Source: Thermococcus sp. 21S9
GTDB taxonomy: Archaea; Methanobacteriota_B; Thermococci; Thermococcales; Thermococcaceae
Direction: 5' to 3'
Assembly: GCF_012027635.1 (NCBI RefSeq)
Contig: NZ_SNUS01000001.1
Location: 620,001-684,000, forward strand
DNA length: 64,000 nucleotides
Of the stretch, positions 23,584-32,397 are shown piece by piece; within the stretch, counting starts at the first letter, position 1, and the number at the start of each line of letters is the position of its first letter. The translations under genes were made by a program, and so were the position numbers. The notes beneath the pieces were generated by a model. It worked only from the letters and a program-made list of their open reading frames with translations. It had not been told where the DNA came from and did not search any database.

Positions 23584-24411
23584 ATGAAGAAACTAAAAAT
23601 CTACATTCCCGGAATCAAATTCCCCTCAATCTCGCTCACCGGAAACTACTGCGCCCTCAACTGCGCCCACTGCGGGAGGCACTACCTTGAGGGCATGAAA
23701 AAGCCGACGCGAAGGGATTTACTGAACTTCTGCCTCGACCTCGAGCGCTCCGGCGGTCTGGGCTGTTTGCTCAGCGGTGGAATGGATTCACACCTGAAGG
23801 TGCCGATTGATAAATATGCGGACGAGCTGAGGGAGATTAAGAGGAAAACCAGCCTGAAGCTCAACGCCCACGTCGGCTTCATAGACGAGAGCGATTTGGA
23901 GTGGCTCAAGTTTGTGGACGTGGTTTCCCTCGACTTCGTCGGCGATGACGATGTCATAAAGCGCGTTTACAGGATAGACAAAACCGTCGAGGATTACCTC
24001 CGCATAGTTGAACTTCTCACCGAAAACGGAATTCGCGTGGCGCCACACATAACGATAGGCCTCGACTTCGGAAGAATCCACTGGGAGTATCGCGCTATTG
24101 ACCTCCTCGCCCAGTACCCGATAGACGTCCTCGTGCTGGATGTTCTCATCCCGACGAAGGGGACGGAGATGGAGAACGTCCCGAAACCGGGCGTTAAGGA
24201 GAGCCTGAAGGTGGTTAAATACGCGCGCGACCGCTTTGATGGAGAGCTGAGCATAGGTTGCATGCGCCCAATGGGAAGATGGCGCGTGGAATTCGACAGA
24301 GGGGCCGTTTTGGCTGGTGTCGACAGGCTGACAAATCCACCGAGGAAGGTCATCGAGTGGGCAAAAACTGTTAGAGAAGTCGAGATAATCTACGAGTGCT
24401 GTGTTATGTAG
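23584..24411 (+). CDS. Radical SAM protein
   Basis: 275 aa. Iron-sulfur motif YCALNCAHCGRHYL (CxxxCxxC, residues ~23-30), then a GGxE-like LLSGGMDSHLKVP and a TIM-barrel of alternating strands such as FVDVVSLDFVGDD and PHITIGLDFGRIHWEYRAI. C-terminal ECC near the end (YECCVM). SAM cleavage is expected; the substrate is unknown. ATG at 23584 follows GGGGTGGGTTAA. The truncated relative just upstream shows that two such genes once stood here in tandem. Confidence 0.78.
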   Translation: MKKLKIYIPGIKFPSISLTGNYCALNCAHCGRHYLEGMKKPTRRDLLNFCLDLERSGGLGCLLSGGMDSHLKVPIDKYADELREIKRKTSLKLNAHVGFIDESDLEWLKFVDVVSLDFVGDDDVIKRVYRIDKTVEDYLRIVELLTENGIRVAPHITIGLDFGRIHWEYRAIDLLAQYPIDVLVLDVLIPTKGTEMENVPKPGVKESLKVVKYARDRFDGELSIGCMRPMGRWRVEFDRGAVLAGVDRLTNPPRKVIEWAKTVREVEIIYECCVM

Positions 24412-24484
24412 GGCTCATCAAACCTCGCATCATCACAAAATCAGAAAGGAGAACGCCAATCATCGCCCCAAATCCTCAGAAGCC

Positions 24485-24937
24485 TCAGAGTTCCTCCTTA
24501 ACCGTAACGAATGACACCATCGTAACGGTCTGCTCGATTCCCTTAATCTCTCTGAGCTTGTCAACGACTATTTTACCGACTTCCTCCGAGCTGGGGGCGC
24601 GGACCTTTATGAGAAGGTCCCACTCACCGGCTATGATGTGCACCTCGTAGACCCCTTCAAGGGAAGCTATCCTCTCGGCCACCTGCCTCTGGGTCAGGCC
24701 GGAGTCGGGGTCGTATCTGGCGAGTATGAAGGCAGTGGTTCCGAGGTTGAGCTTCTTGTAGTTGGGCTTCACCGTGAACTTCTCTATTATCCCCTCGTCG
24801 AGGAGGCGCTTAATCCTGTAGTGGACCGTCGTCCTCGGGATTCCGAGCTTCTTGCTGAGGCTCGCTATGTTCTCCCTCGCGTTCTCGCGCAGTTCCTTCA
24901 AAAGCCTAAGGTCGATGGCATCAAGGTTGCCCGTCAT
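24485..24937 (-). CDS. Lrp/AsnC-family transcriptional regulator
   Basis: 150 aa from ATG at 24937, which follows GAAGGGGGTCGCG. N-terminal helix-turn-helix (LKELRENARENIASLSKKLGIPRTTVHYRIKRLLDEG, in part) and a C-terminal RAM ligand-binding domain with VYEVHIIAGEWDLLIKVRA. These bind amino acids and act as octamers. The target is not visible; it could control itself. Confidence 0.88.
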   Translation of the reverse strand: MTGNLDAIDLRLLKELRENARENIASLSKKLGIPRTTVHYRIKRLLDEGIIEKFTVKPNYKKLNLGTTAFILARYDPDSGLTQRQVAERIASLEGVYEVHIIAGEWDLLIKVRAPSSEEVGKIVVDKLREIKGIEQTVTMVSFVTVKEEL

Positions 24938-24996
24938 CGCGACCCCCTTCGTCACCTATTCAACTCCAATCGCATGAGGTTGATGAGAAGGCTTAT

Positions 24997-25548
24997 TTAA
25001 AGATTTTCCCTTAGCCATTGGGCAAAGGCCTTCAGCGCCCGTCCCCTGTGGGAGATTTCGTTCTTCTCCTCGGTTGTCATTTCGGCAAAGGTCTTATCGA
25101 ATCCATCGGGTTTGAACACCGGGTCGAAACCGAAACCGCCACTGCCCCTCGGCTCGGTCGTTATCTCGCCGTCAACCCTACCTGTGAAGATGTGAAGCTC
25201 GCCGTCCCAGTAGGCTATGACGCTCTTGAAGTAAGCTTTTCTGTTGGTTTCCCCCTCAAGGAGCTTGAGGATTCCGTTGTAGCCAAGGGTCTTGTAAACG
25301 TAGGCCGAGTAGACCCCGGGGAAGCCCTTGAGCGCCTCTACGAAGAGGCCCGAATCGTCAAGGAAGAAGGGTCCCTCAATTCTCTCAGCCAGCCATTTCG
25401 CGCCGTATTCTGCAACCTCCTCAAGGGTGTCGGCCTGTATCTCCGGATACTCAAAGTGGAGCTGGTAGACCGCAACTCCAAGGGGCTCGAAGTACTTTCT
25501 GGCTTCCTCAACCTTGCTGGGGTTGGAGGTTATGAACGCCAGCCTCAT
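24997..25548 (-). CDS. XTP/dITP pyrophosphatase (Ham1/RdgB family)
   Basis: 183 aa. Removes non-canonical purine triphosphates. Motifs: [17 protein letters not shown] at the start, [61 protein letters not shown]. Length and ends are normal for the family. Confidence 0.93.
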   Translation of the reverse strand: MRLAFITSNPSKVEEARKYFEPLGVAVYQLHFEYPEIQADTLEEVAEYGAKWLAERIEGPFFLDDSGLFVEALKGFPGVYSAYVYKTLGYNGILKLLEGETNRKAYFKSVIAYWDGELHIFTGRVDGEITTEPRGSGGFGFDPVFKPDGFDKTFAEMTTEEKNEISHRGRALKAFAQWLRENL

Positions 25549-25588
25549 AAGACCACCGGAGAAGAGAAGAAAAGAGGGGTTAAAAGGT

Positions 25589-26077
25589 TTAGTCGATGGT
25601 GTAGCCGATTTTCTGAACGAGCTCCCTGCGCTCCTTCCTCTGCTCCTCGGTCTCTATTTTGTTCGCGGCCTTGCCGTCAACCACTCCAAGGACGCTCCGT
25701 CCGAGGTCGGTCTCGGCAACGATAACCTGGAAGGGGTTCTCGCTGGCACCGTAAACCATCGCCACCGCCGGGTGGTTCTTGACGGTGTTGAGGACGTTTA
25801 TCGGGAAGGCGTTCCTCATGAGGATTACGAAGACGTGGCCCGCACCGATTTTCACGGCGTTCTTCGCCGCTAACTCCTCAAGCTCCTTGTCGTTTCCGGT
25901 GTATCTGGTAAGCTGTGGTTTCGCCTCGTTCATGGCTATGCCGAACTTTATTCCCGGGACGGCCGTGAGAAGGGCCCTCGCGAGGTCGTCAACGGTGAAT
26001 ATCGAGAAGTTACCCTGCCCGATTATGACCTCAACCCCCTCGGGTTTTTCGATGTCAACCACTTCAATCTTCACCAT
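25589..26077 (-). CDS. Adenosine-specific kinase (DUF355 family)
   Basis: 162 aa from ATG at 26077, after GGTGGTGCCC. Matches the archaeal DUF355 family known from structure as adenosine-specific kinase: [59 protein letters not shown] and [13 protein letters not shown]. Conversion of adenosine to AMP is expected. Divergent from the next gene. Confidence 0.75.
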   Translation of the reverse strand: MVKIEVVDIEKPEGVEVIIGQGNFSIFTVDDLARALLTAVPGIKFGIAMNEAKPQLTRYTGNDKELEELAAKNAVKIGAGHVFVILMRNAFPINVLNTVKNHPAVAMVYGASENPFQVIVAETDLGRSVLGVVDGKAANKIETEEQRKERRELVQKIGYTID

Positions 26078-26141
26078 GGGCACCACCGGAAGAATTTAAT
26101 ACTCCAATGATATAACTTTTTCCGCCCCGGTGGTGCCGATA

Positions 26142-27062
26142 ATGGGCGGTGTAAAGGAGGATGAAATAGAGTTCCTCGTTGAGCTTCTGAGCAAGTATCC
26201 CCTCGAAAGCCTCAGGAAGATAGCGTCGGCTGAGGGGTTGGATTATTACAAGTTGAAAAGGATTTACGACAGGTACTACGGCAAATATTTGGTTGTGAGC
26301 GCAACCTACAACATAAGGCTCCTCGGCCTGAAGAGCTTCGTGGGATTTCTGAGCGTTCCAGCGGATAGGCTGGTTGAAGTCGCCCTCAGAATGACCCAGA
26401 ACCCCTTCATCGGTTACGTTAATCCCGCCTTCGGCTTCAAGAACGGGCTCTCCGTAATATTCTACGTCCCGAAGGACCAGGTGAAGGACATAGACGAGAT
26501 GCTCGCCAAGTACTCTGACGACTTCGAGTACTACGAGGTCTGGGCCTACCCTCCACCAGAGAAGCCCAAGGCGTGGGGCGACTGGGAGTTAAGCTACGAC
26601 TACGCAATCCTGATGGATATCCTGAAGTGGGATGCGCGAACGCCAATGAAGAAGATAGCCGAACGCCTCGGAAAGACGAGACCGACCATAAGGTACATGA
26701 TAAACAGACTCCTTGAGAAAAAGCTCCTGATAGGGTTCTTTCCAATGGTGGACATGAACGTCCACGACAGGGGCGTGATTGGAATAACCAGCGAGTTCAA
26801 GGAGGAAGTCCTCGAAAAGTTCAAGGACTACGAGATTTCGGTCGGCTACCTTCCGGGCAGGGGCTACCTTCTCGAGTGGTTCTTCTCCTCGAAGGAGGAC
26901 ATGGGCGGAAAGGTGCTCGAGTTCAGCGCCTACGTTGAACAGCTCCTGATAGAGTACTTTGAACAGTCATTCAAGGAGCTTAACGACAACAATAAGAAAA
27001 CCGCGTTCCAGAGGATGGTAAAGAAGGACGGAAGCGGGTACCGCTCAATCCTCGAGTTTTAG
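26142..27062 (+). CDS. Archaeal two-HTH regulator (Lrp-like winged helix with N-terminal domain)
   Basis: 306 aa from ATG at 26142. An N-terminal helix-turn-helix (EFLVELLSKYPLESLRKIASAEGLDYYKLKRI, in part), a central RAM-like beta region (residues ~40-140), then a second helix-turn-helix, MKKIAERLGKTRPTIRYMIN, near residue 185 and another ligand-type domain. The doubled layout is seen in Thermococcales proteins related to Lrp. Target genes not apparent; divergent from the adenosine kinase gene and convergent with the SPASM protein (4-base overlap of stops). Confidence 0.62.
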   Translation: MGGVKEDEIEFLVELLSKYPLESLRKIASAEGLDYYKLKRIYDRYYGKYLVVSATYNIRLLGLKSFVGFLSVPADRLVEVALRMTQNPFIGYVNPAFGFKNGLSVIFYVPKDQVKDIDEMLAKYSDDFEYYEVWAYPPPEKPKAWGDWELSYDYAILMDILKWDARTPMKKIAERLGKTRPTIRYMINRLLEKKLLIGFFPMVDMNVHDRGVIGITSEFKEEVLEKFKDYEISVGYLPGRGYLLEWFFSSKEDMGGKVLEFSAYVEQLLIEYFEQSFKELNDNNKKTAFQRMVKKDGSGYRSILEF

Positions 27063-27985
27063 AGGAGCATCGGGCAATACTCCATGCCGTCTATTTCACC
27101 TGTTGCCTGGTACTCGAGTGCCCTGCAGTCGTGGCAGAGGTACTTGAAGGGACAGGTGGAGCAGGCGCCTATCTTATCCTTGGTCATCTTCCAGAACGCC
27201 CTCAGCCTCTTTTTCCTGACGGCCTCTTTGAGGGTCATCCTGGTAAGGTCACCCACCACGTAGTTCCTAAGGAGCGGGCAGGGCAGAACGTAGCCCTCGG
27301 CAGTGACGGCGACGGTTCCGGCAAGGCAGTCGTGGTAGCGCTCTGCACTGGGGTTGTAGATTCTGCGAAGCTCGATGACGTTGAAGTTGAGCCCCCTGGC
27401 CGAACCCGGGAAGAGAACGTCCAGGTAGACCTCACCGTTGAAGTTACCGAGGAACGAACCAGCGCGGAGCTCTTCAGGAGGAACGATGACAAGGGCACCG
27501 TGAAGCCAGGGGTACGCAGAGAGCTCGTCGAGGGTGTGCTCCGGATAGCTGAGTTCCGCAATGAAGTTGACGCCTTCAACCGGAGTAACCTTGTCGAGGT
27601 CGTCTATGAGGACGACGGCGTAGACCTCCGGGAACTCAAGCTCACTCGCAAACACCGCAAGGGCCAGAAGTGTCTCGACGTTGTCGTAGTTGGTCAGCCA
27701 GAGTTCCTTTCCACCGAGTTTTCTGAACTCAAGGATTAGCTCCTTCATTCTCTCAAGGCTCATCGGCTCCCTGCGGAGGATGAACCTGTTGTTACCAATG
27801 CAACCGATGGACCTGGGGATTCCTCCAACCTCTGAGAACTTCCCCTTACCGGCGCCAATCTGGAGGATGAGCCTCTCAAGCTTACCGTTGTGGTTCTTAC
27901 TTGACCACGGAGGCTTGGCGACACTAACCACCGACTGAGCCGGAACGGTCTGAAACACCGAACCTGCATGAACAGCCCTCTCCAT
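27059..27985 (-). CDS. SPASM-domain protein without the radical SAM cysteine motif
   Basis: 308 aa. The C-terminal part has the SPASM cysteines: CLAGTVAVTAEGYVLPC (C..GX4C) and CSTCPFKYLCHDC, with a last EYCP, which normally hold two auxiliary [4Fe-4S] clusters. Where radical SAM enzymes have CxxxCxxC this protein has only one cysteine (SIGCIGNNRF, near residue 63), so SAM cleavage looks lost. TIM-barrel-like strands remain (KELWLTNYDN, FPEVYAVVLIDDLD). ATG at 27985 follows GGTGAGCGGTA. Probably a degenerate radical SAM/SPASM relative with an electron-transfer or binding role. Confidence 0.6.
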   Translation of the reverse strand: MERAVHAGSVFQTVPAQSVVSVAKPPWSSKNHNGKLERLILQIGAGKGKFSEVGGIPRSIGCIGNNRFILRREPMSLERMKELILEFRKLGGKELWLTNYDNVETLLALAVFASELEFPEVYAVVLIDDLDKVTPVEGVNFIAELSYPEHTLDELSAYPWLHGALVIVPPEELRAGSFLGNFNGEVYLDVLFPGSARGLNFNVIELRRIYNPSAERYHDCLAGTVAVTAEGYVLPCPLLRNYVVGDLTRMTLKEAVRKKRLRAFWKMTKDKIGACSTCPFKYLCHDCRALEYQATGEIDGMEYCPMLL

Positions 27986-28081
27986 TACCGCTCACCATAT
28001 AACGGTAGGAAAAACCATATTTATACTTTTTCTATTCGGATTTTGCTAACCATTCAAGAGAGTATGCAAAAAACGGAGAGG

Positions 28082-28507
28082 TCATTCGGGAACCTGCTTA
28101 TCCCCCTCAATCCAGAACGTTCCCTCGTCAGTAACTTCCCTTTTCCACACGGGGACGCGTTTCTTGACCTCGTCTATCGCCCACGAACAGGCCTCAAAGG
28201 CCTCTTTCCGGTGCTTCGCGCTGGCCACTATGAGAATCGTGTCCTCACCAACGGGTAACTCGCCGTAGCGGTGCCAGATGAGCATGTCAAGAATCGGAAA
28301 GCGCGACAGTGCCTCCTCCCTTATCCTGGCCATCTCTGCCTCGGCCATCTCGGGGTAGGCTTCGTAAATGAGCTTGTGAACCTTCTTCTCGTGACTCTCG
28401 TTCCTGACCTGGCCAAGGAAGACAACGTAGGCCCCGCTCTCCGGGACGCGGAGAAGCTTTATCGCCTCATCAACACTGAAGGGTTCCTTCGTCAGCCTAA
28501 CCTTCAC
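28082..28507 (-). CDS. moaE: Molybdopterin synthase catalytic subunit
   Basis: 141 aa from GTG at 28507, which follows AAGGTGGTCGTC; the longer frame from ATG at 28552 would place coding sequence over a TATA-like CTTTAAA, so the short form is preferred. MoaE motifs: GAYVVFLGQVRNESHEKKVHKL (in part), YEAYPEMAEAEM, WHRYGELPVGEDTILIVASAKHRKEAFEACSWAID (in part) and KREVTDEGTFWIEGD. It adds sulfur from the MoaD thiocarboxylate to precursor Z. Needed for the pterin cofactor of formate dehydrogenase. Confidence 0.93.
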   Translation of the reverse strand: MKVRLTKEPFSVDEAIKLLRVPESGAYVVFLGQVRNESHEKKVHKLIYEAYPEMAEAEMARIREEALSRFPILDMLIWHRYGELPVGEDTILIVASAKHRKEAFEACSWAIDEVKKRVPVWKREVTDEGTFWIEGDKQVPE

Positions 28508-28576
28508 GACGACCACCTTAGGGAGTACCTCCGGAAGGTTTAAAGTTTTCATCTCTGAGCGGGGAGGGGTGAGAGC

Positions 28577-29398
28577 ATGAGGAAACTCACCGTGCTACTG
28601 CTGGTACTCATCGTAATCTCCGCGGGATGTATTGGAGGAAACACTTCCCAAACCCAGTCCCCAACCGCATCCCAGACCGGCGCAACCCAAAGCACCTCAA
28701 GCGTTACGTCGACGGCCACAACGGCCACACCTGCCGAGAAAACATCGATTAACCCGCTCAAGGAACTTCAGGCAATAAAACAGTACACGTACACCGAGAA
28801 CGCGAGCGTTGAGCTCAGGATAAACATGACGGCGGGCAACATAACCCAGCAGACCAACGTCAGTCTCGTCATAGTGGAGAGCGGTTACGTTGACCTCGAC
28901 GGGATGAAGGCAAGAATTCAGACGAGAACGACCACGTTGCCTGACAACGTGACCATTAACACGACCTGGATTGTAATCGGAAGGAAGGTTTACGTTGAGA
29001 ACTTCGGAAACGTGACGGTTGAGAACAACACCGCCTTCTGGAGGATTAATCCGGTTTCCCTGGCGAGGGAACTGCTGAAGCTCAAGCCGGTGGGCAACTA
29101 CACGGAAAACGGCACCCTCGTCCTGGTGTATTCCGTTCCGGAGGAGCTCGTGCTCCCGCTGGCGGAGCTCTACTTCACAACGCCTGAGATGAACACCACG
29201 GTGACCGATGCAACGGCCGAGCTGTACTTCACGGAGGATGGCTTCACAGGAATGAAGCTGACCTACGGAATCCTCGCGACGACGACCACGAACGGCATCG
29301 GTGGGGAAATCAAGGTTACGGAGAGGGGCCTCTGGAAGGGAACCATAAGAATAACCTCGGTCAACAAAAAGGAGGAAGTGAAAGCCCCGTCTACCTGA
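28577..29398 (+). CDS. Secreted lipoprotein with Thr/Ser linker and LolA-like beta domain
   Basis: 273 aa. Lipoprotein signal: hydrophobic residues 5-16 and lipobox ISAGC (Cys18). Residues ~20-60 are a Thr/Ser/Gln linker. The rest is beta-rich with many Asn-x-Thr sites: NITQQTNVSLVIVESGYVDLDG, TWIVIGRKVYVENFGN, TAELYFTEDGFTGMKLTYGI. It looks like a LolA/LppX-type half-barrel that binds lipid or carries cargo; that is tentative. ATG at 28577 follows GGGGAGGGGTGAGAGC. Convergent with moeB (8-base overlap). Confidence 0.6.
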   Translation: MRKLTVLLLVLIVISAGCIGGNTSQTQSPTASQTGATQSTSSVTSTATTATPAEKTSINPLKELQAIKQYTYTENASVELRINMTAGNITQQTNVSLVIVESGYVDLDGMKARIQTRTTTLPDNVTINTTWIVIGRKVYVENFGNVTVENNTAFWRINPVSLARELLKLKPVGNYTENGTLVLVYSVPEELVLPLAELYFTTPEMNTTVTDATAELYFTEDGFTGMKLTYGILATTTTNGIGGEIKVTERGLWKGTIRITSVNKKEEVKAPST

Positions 29399-30098
29399 GC
29401 TCGACGACGTCAAAGGTGTTGTAGGCCAGATCCACGAGGAGGAGCTTGTTCAGTAAGGGCTCGCCGAGACCCGTGAGGAGCTTTATGGCCTCCATCGCCT
29501 GGATTGAGCCGATAACGCCTGCCGTTGCCCCGATTATGGGGAACTTTCCCTTCTTTTCCCTGACATTCGGAAAAATCTCGCGCAGGCTCTTCGTCTTTCC
29601 GGGAACTATCGTCGTCACCTGGCCGAACGTTCCCTCGACGGCGCCGTGGACGAGAGGAACCCCCTTTTTCTGCGAGTAGTCGTCGAGTAAAAACCTCGTC
29701 TCGAAGTTGTCGAGGCAGTCAACTATAACGTCAACGCCTTGGAGAACTTCCTCGATGTTCTCCGCCGTGAGCTTCCCGACGAAGGTCTCTATCCTTATGT
29801 CGGAGTTAAACCTCTCCAGCTTCCACTTTGCCGAGAGGGGTTTGGGGTTCTTGTTTAAATCCTCCTCCCAGTGAAGTATCTGCCTGTTGAGGTTGCTTAA
29901 CTCGGGCTTCTGCTCGTCTATGAGGAGGAGCGTCCCGATTCCGGCCGAGGCGAGGTAATAAGCTACCGGACTTCCAAGACCGCCGACGCCTACAACCGCC
30001 ACCTTGGCTCTCTTCAGCTTCTCCTGTCCTTCCTTTCCAAAAATCATTATCTGCCTGTCGTACCTTTCCAGTTCCCTCTCGCTCAGCATCTCAACCAC
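29391..30098 (-). CDS. moeB: MoeB/ThiF-family adenylyltransferase for MoaD
   Basis: 235 aa E1-like enzyme. ATP-binding VVGVGGLGSPVAYYLASAGIG near residue 38, then DEQKPELSNLNRQILH, KLERFNSDIRI and DCLDNFETRFLLDDYS. It adenylates the C-terminal Gly of MoaD/ThiS. The two CxxC zinc pairs of bacterial MoeB are missing: where the first is expected the sequence is PNVREKKGKFP. MoaD lies directly downstream-adjacent in the same direction (its stop overlaps this start by 8 bases), which supports the pairing. Confidence 0.83.
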   Translation of the reverse strand: MVEMLSERELERYDRQIMIFGKEGQEKLKRAKVAVVGVGGLGSPVAYYLASAGIGTLLLIDEQKPELSNLNRQILHWEEDLNKNPKPLSAKWKLERFNSDIRIETFVGKLTAENIEEVLQGVDVIVDCLDNFETRFLLDDYSQKKGVPLVHGAVEGTFGQVTTIVPGKTKSLREIFPNVREKKGKFPIIGATAGVIGSIQAMEAIKLLTGLGEPLLNKLLLVDLAYNTFDVVELR

Positions 30099-30357
30099 CG
30101 CTCACCGGAGGGAATATCGCAACTATATCCCCGTCCCTCAGGACCTCATCAAAGCGAACGTACCTTCCGTTCCGCGAGACGTTGACGTCGGCCAAGTCGT
30201 CGTCCTCTGCGAAGACCTCGTTCTTCAAAACAGGGTGCCTCTCCTTGAGGATTTCTATAAGCTCCCGCACCGTTATCCCGTCGGGGACCTCGAGTTCCTC
30301 CTCGCTCTTGCCGACGAGGGAGCGGTAGCGGGCGAAGTAACGAACGGTAACCCTCAT
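30091..30357 (-). CDS. moaD: MoaD-like ubiquitin-fold sulfur carrier
   Basis: 88 aa from ATG at 30357, preceded by GGTGGTCGAG. Beta-grasp protein: MRVTVRYFARYRSLVGK at the start, then PDGITVRELIEILKERHPVLKNE and the C-terminal VAIFPPVSGG. The Gly-Gly end is adenylated by MoeB and then carries a thiocarboxylate for MoaE. Together moaE, moeB and moaD complete the second step of pterin synthesis in this window. Confidence 0.9.
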   Translation of the reverse strand: MRVTVRYFARYRSLVGKSEEELEVPDGITVRELIEILKERHPVLKNEVFAEDDDLADVNVSRNGRYVRFDEVLRDGDIVAIFPPVSGG

Positions 30358-30442
30358 CTCGACCACCGGGGAAAGTTGGAGGGGGAGTTAAAAAGGGTTG
30401 CTGGAAGCCGTATAATATTACCCGCACCCATGCTACGCGTAG

Positions 30443-30722
30443 TTATCCATCTGGATACAGCTTTGATAGCAGTTGGAAGTAAAACACCAGAGCCCCAGAT
30501 ACAACAAAAATAATAACGAAAAACCGGAGATTACGCGCAGAGTAGGGTACTAAAAACCTAATCCAGGCCCAGTAAGCTAAGAGCATTGGAAGAATCAGGG
30601 CAGAGCGTCTTGCTAAATTGATATTACCCCTCTTCAAGTGCAGATACATAGTTACCACTCCCAACATAACAATTCCAGGTATTACGGTAAAGGTCAAGAT
30701 AGTAGAGGAAACTCCCCAACAT
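30443..30722 (-). pseudogene. Frameshifted small membrane protein, KLYP-tail family copy 3
   Basis: Reads M-L-G-S-F-L-Y-Y-L-D-L-Y from ATG at 30722 (binding site GGAGGTGGGTTA), then needs a one-base shift near 30690 to continue as VIPGIVMLGVVTMYLHL, LARRSALILPMLLAYWAW and the tail FYFQLLSKLYPDG. With the shift it aligns from end to end with the intact 93-residue protein at 44896-45177 (three membrane segments). Marks the left end of the cassette array. No cassette remains beside it. Confidence 0.65.
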
Positions 30723-30766
30723 TAACCCACCTCCAAACCTGAAGGAGTCAGCTCTACTAATCCTTC

Positions 30767-31270
30767 TCATACGTATAGCTTTAAATCATGCCTTACAACC
30801 AGACAAGCCCACAATGCAAGCGGAACAAACATCGATGGTATCAGCATACTGTATGTCAATGCAAAGATTACGATAGAAAGGCTAATCGACAGCATCAAAC
30901 AGCCCTGCCAGTTTAATCTTGCGTATTCCAGTGAAATCAGTTCAAACACACCAACGGATAAAATCAAGTAAATCAAAATATTCCTGACAAGAGTTGCTCT
31001 TGTTGAATATGTAAAAATAGTTGGCAACAGGAAACCCAGTACAACCAATTCAGAAACCACGAGGGTTTTGACGAACTTTGGGTCTCTATGATAACCCCAT
31101 CTGTTGGAATAGTGATGGATTTCAAGCCTAATCGCTAAATACGTTACTAAATACCCTGAAAGGTAAATGAATGCCCTAGAGTCCTTATTAAGAAACGCAT
31201 AGCTAAGACAAACCAAAATCAAAGGTGGAAGATAAAACGTCAGGAAATTATGAACTCGGAATTCATTCAT
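30767..31270 (-). CDS. Polytopic membrane protein, MNEFR family copy 1
   Basis: 167 aa, about six membrane segments. Begins MNEFRVHNFLTFYLPPLIL and is clearly paralogous to the protein at 41772-42341: shared YLAIRLEIHHYSNRWGYHR, GFLLPTIFTYSTRATLVRN and the final ACLVVRHDLKL. The DNA is close to identical over stretches of more than 50 bases between the two (for example 30966-31030). ATG at 31270 follows GAGGTGGTATC. Function unknown; candidate immunity-type membrane protein of the array. Confidence 0.6.
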   Translation of the reverse strand: MNEFRVHNFLTFYLPPLILVCLSYAFLNKDSRAFIYLSGYLVTYLAIRLEIHHYSNRWGYHRDPKFVKTLVVSELVVLGFLLPTIFTYSTRATLVRNILIYLILSVGVFELISLEYARLNWQGCLMLSISLSIVIFALTYSMLIPSMFVPLALWACLVVRHDLKLYV

Positions 31271-31448
31271 GATACCACCTCACAAAGCCACGGAGTTATA
31301 TTACACAGGTTCATTTTCGCCAGTCCCACAGTCTATTTCCTTAGAGTTTCTCATTCAGTCCTTTGGCGGGGCTAAATATACCCAATCACCAGTTTCAAAA
31401 ATAGCATCAAAAAATAGAGGGATAAGACATAACCAATTCTCACACGCC

Positions 31449-31733
31449 TCATTCCTTAACCTCCAGAGAGTTTGTCCCCGGCTCAAACCTTTTCTCAAGC
31501 TCCTCTAGGGACAGATATTCAACCTTGGTGGAGTCCCCGATTATGTACGGCTCTTTTGGGAACTTTTTACAGTTTTCAAAGTGTTTAATGTCGCATAGAA
31601 TCCACACTAAGAGTAAGGGCCACGAGGGCAGGAGGGCTAAAACTGCGCTCCATGCTATAGACTCAGTCACAAAAAGGAGAGGAATAAACACAATAATATA
31701 CGCGAAAAGAAACCTCTTAAGGTGTTTGCTCAT
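31449..31733 (-). CDS. Small membrane protein with EPYIIG motif (family member 2)
   Basis: 94 aa: two hydrophobic segments (about residues 8-26 and 30-46), then KEPYIIGDSTKVEYLSLEEL and an acidic tail. Same family as the proteins at 17963, 32398 and 41487. ATG at 31733 follows GGAGGTGGTATTTC and overlaps the stop of the upstream membrane gene by 4 bases, so the two are co-translated. Function unknown. Confidence 0.6.
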   Translation of the reverse strand: MSKHLKRFLFAYIIVFIPLLFVTESIAWSAVLALLPSWPLLLVWILCDIKHFENCKKFPKEPYIIGDSTKVEYLSLEELEKRFEPGTNSLEVKE

Positions 31734-32110
31734 GAAATACCACCTCCATGTTTAGCCATCGAAGTGTTCTCATCAGATTCTTTCAATGACCTCAGGTAAC
31801 CATTCCTGATTGTGTAGGCATAGAGAAAGGCCCACAGGGCATTTTTTCCGTAAACACTGAGTTTAAGGGGCTCATCGACCACAAATGAGATGTATATAAC
31901 AGAGAAGGCGCTCACTAACAACACAGGAAGGGGCATGGCCTTACTTCCGTTCTTAAATATCCACCAGACTTCAACGCTCCAGAGCAGGAGCATCAAGAGT
32001 ATGACAACAAACGAAAAATCAAAGCTTTGGGCATAGATGTGAATAAGGGCCTCCATCGATAATAGGTAAAGGGGAAGCACGAGGAGTACCTTGAACGTGA
32101 TGTTGCCCAT
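31730..32110 (-). CDS. Polytopic membrane protein upstream of an EPYIIG protein
   Basis: 126 aa, about four membrane segments; His/Trp-rich (SVEVWWIFKNGSKAMPLPVLL) with hydrophilic C-terminus ending in KHGGGIS. Not recognised. Forms an overlapping pair with the EPYIIG protein downstream, in the same way as the pair at 17963-18435. ATG at 32110 after GGGGTGGCGTTG. Confidence 0.5.
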   Translation of the reverse strand: MGNITFKVLLVLPLYLLSMEALIHIYAQSFDFSFVVILLMLLLWSVEVWWIFKNGSKAMPLPVLLVSAFSVIYISFVVDEPLKLSVYGKNALWAFLYAYTIRNGYLRSLKESDENTSMAKHGGGIS

Positions 32111-32397
32111 TCAACGCCACCCCGCGAGTTTAACACATGGCAATTAATAAATTATTCCCCTAAATTGTGTGGATTACTATATTCCAACTTCATAAACTCA
32201 ACGGTAAAAGACTTGTAAGTAAGCAGAGCTATGCTCCAACATATAGCACAACTAAAAAATAGCCCCAGTTAAGCCCAATCCCGGCAAACGACGACAATCT
32301 TCTCTAACCTTACGAATTCCTCTATTCGAAGATTTGTGCTTCCGTTTTTATCGTCAACAGGAGGTAACTAATTCAACCTCATCACGGCTTATGATTC
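32111..32397. other. AT-rich gap in the membrane-protein array
   Basis: No complete gene. A minus-strand stretch near 32260-32215 reads GLNWGYFLVVLYVGA and then stops, which may be the end of another decayed membrane protein. The end near 32385 resembles the sequence just after the EPYIIG gene at 41487 (GGCTTATG-type stretch). Confidence 0.35.
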
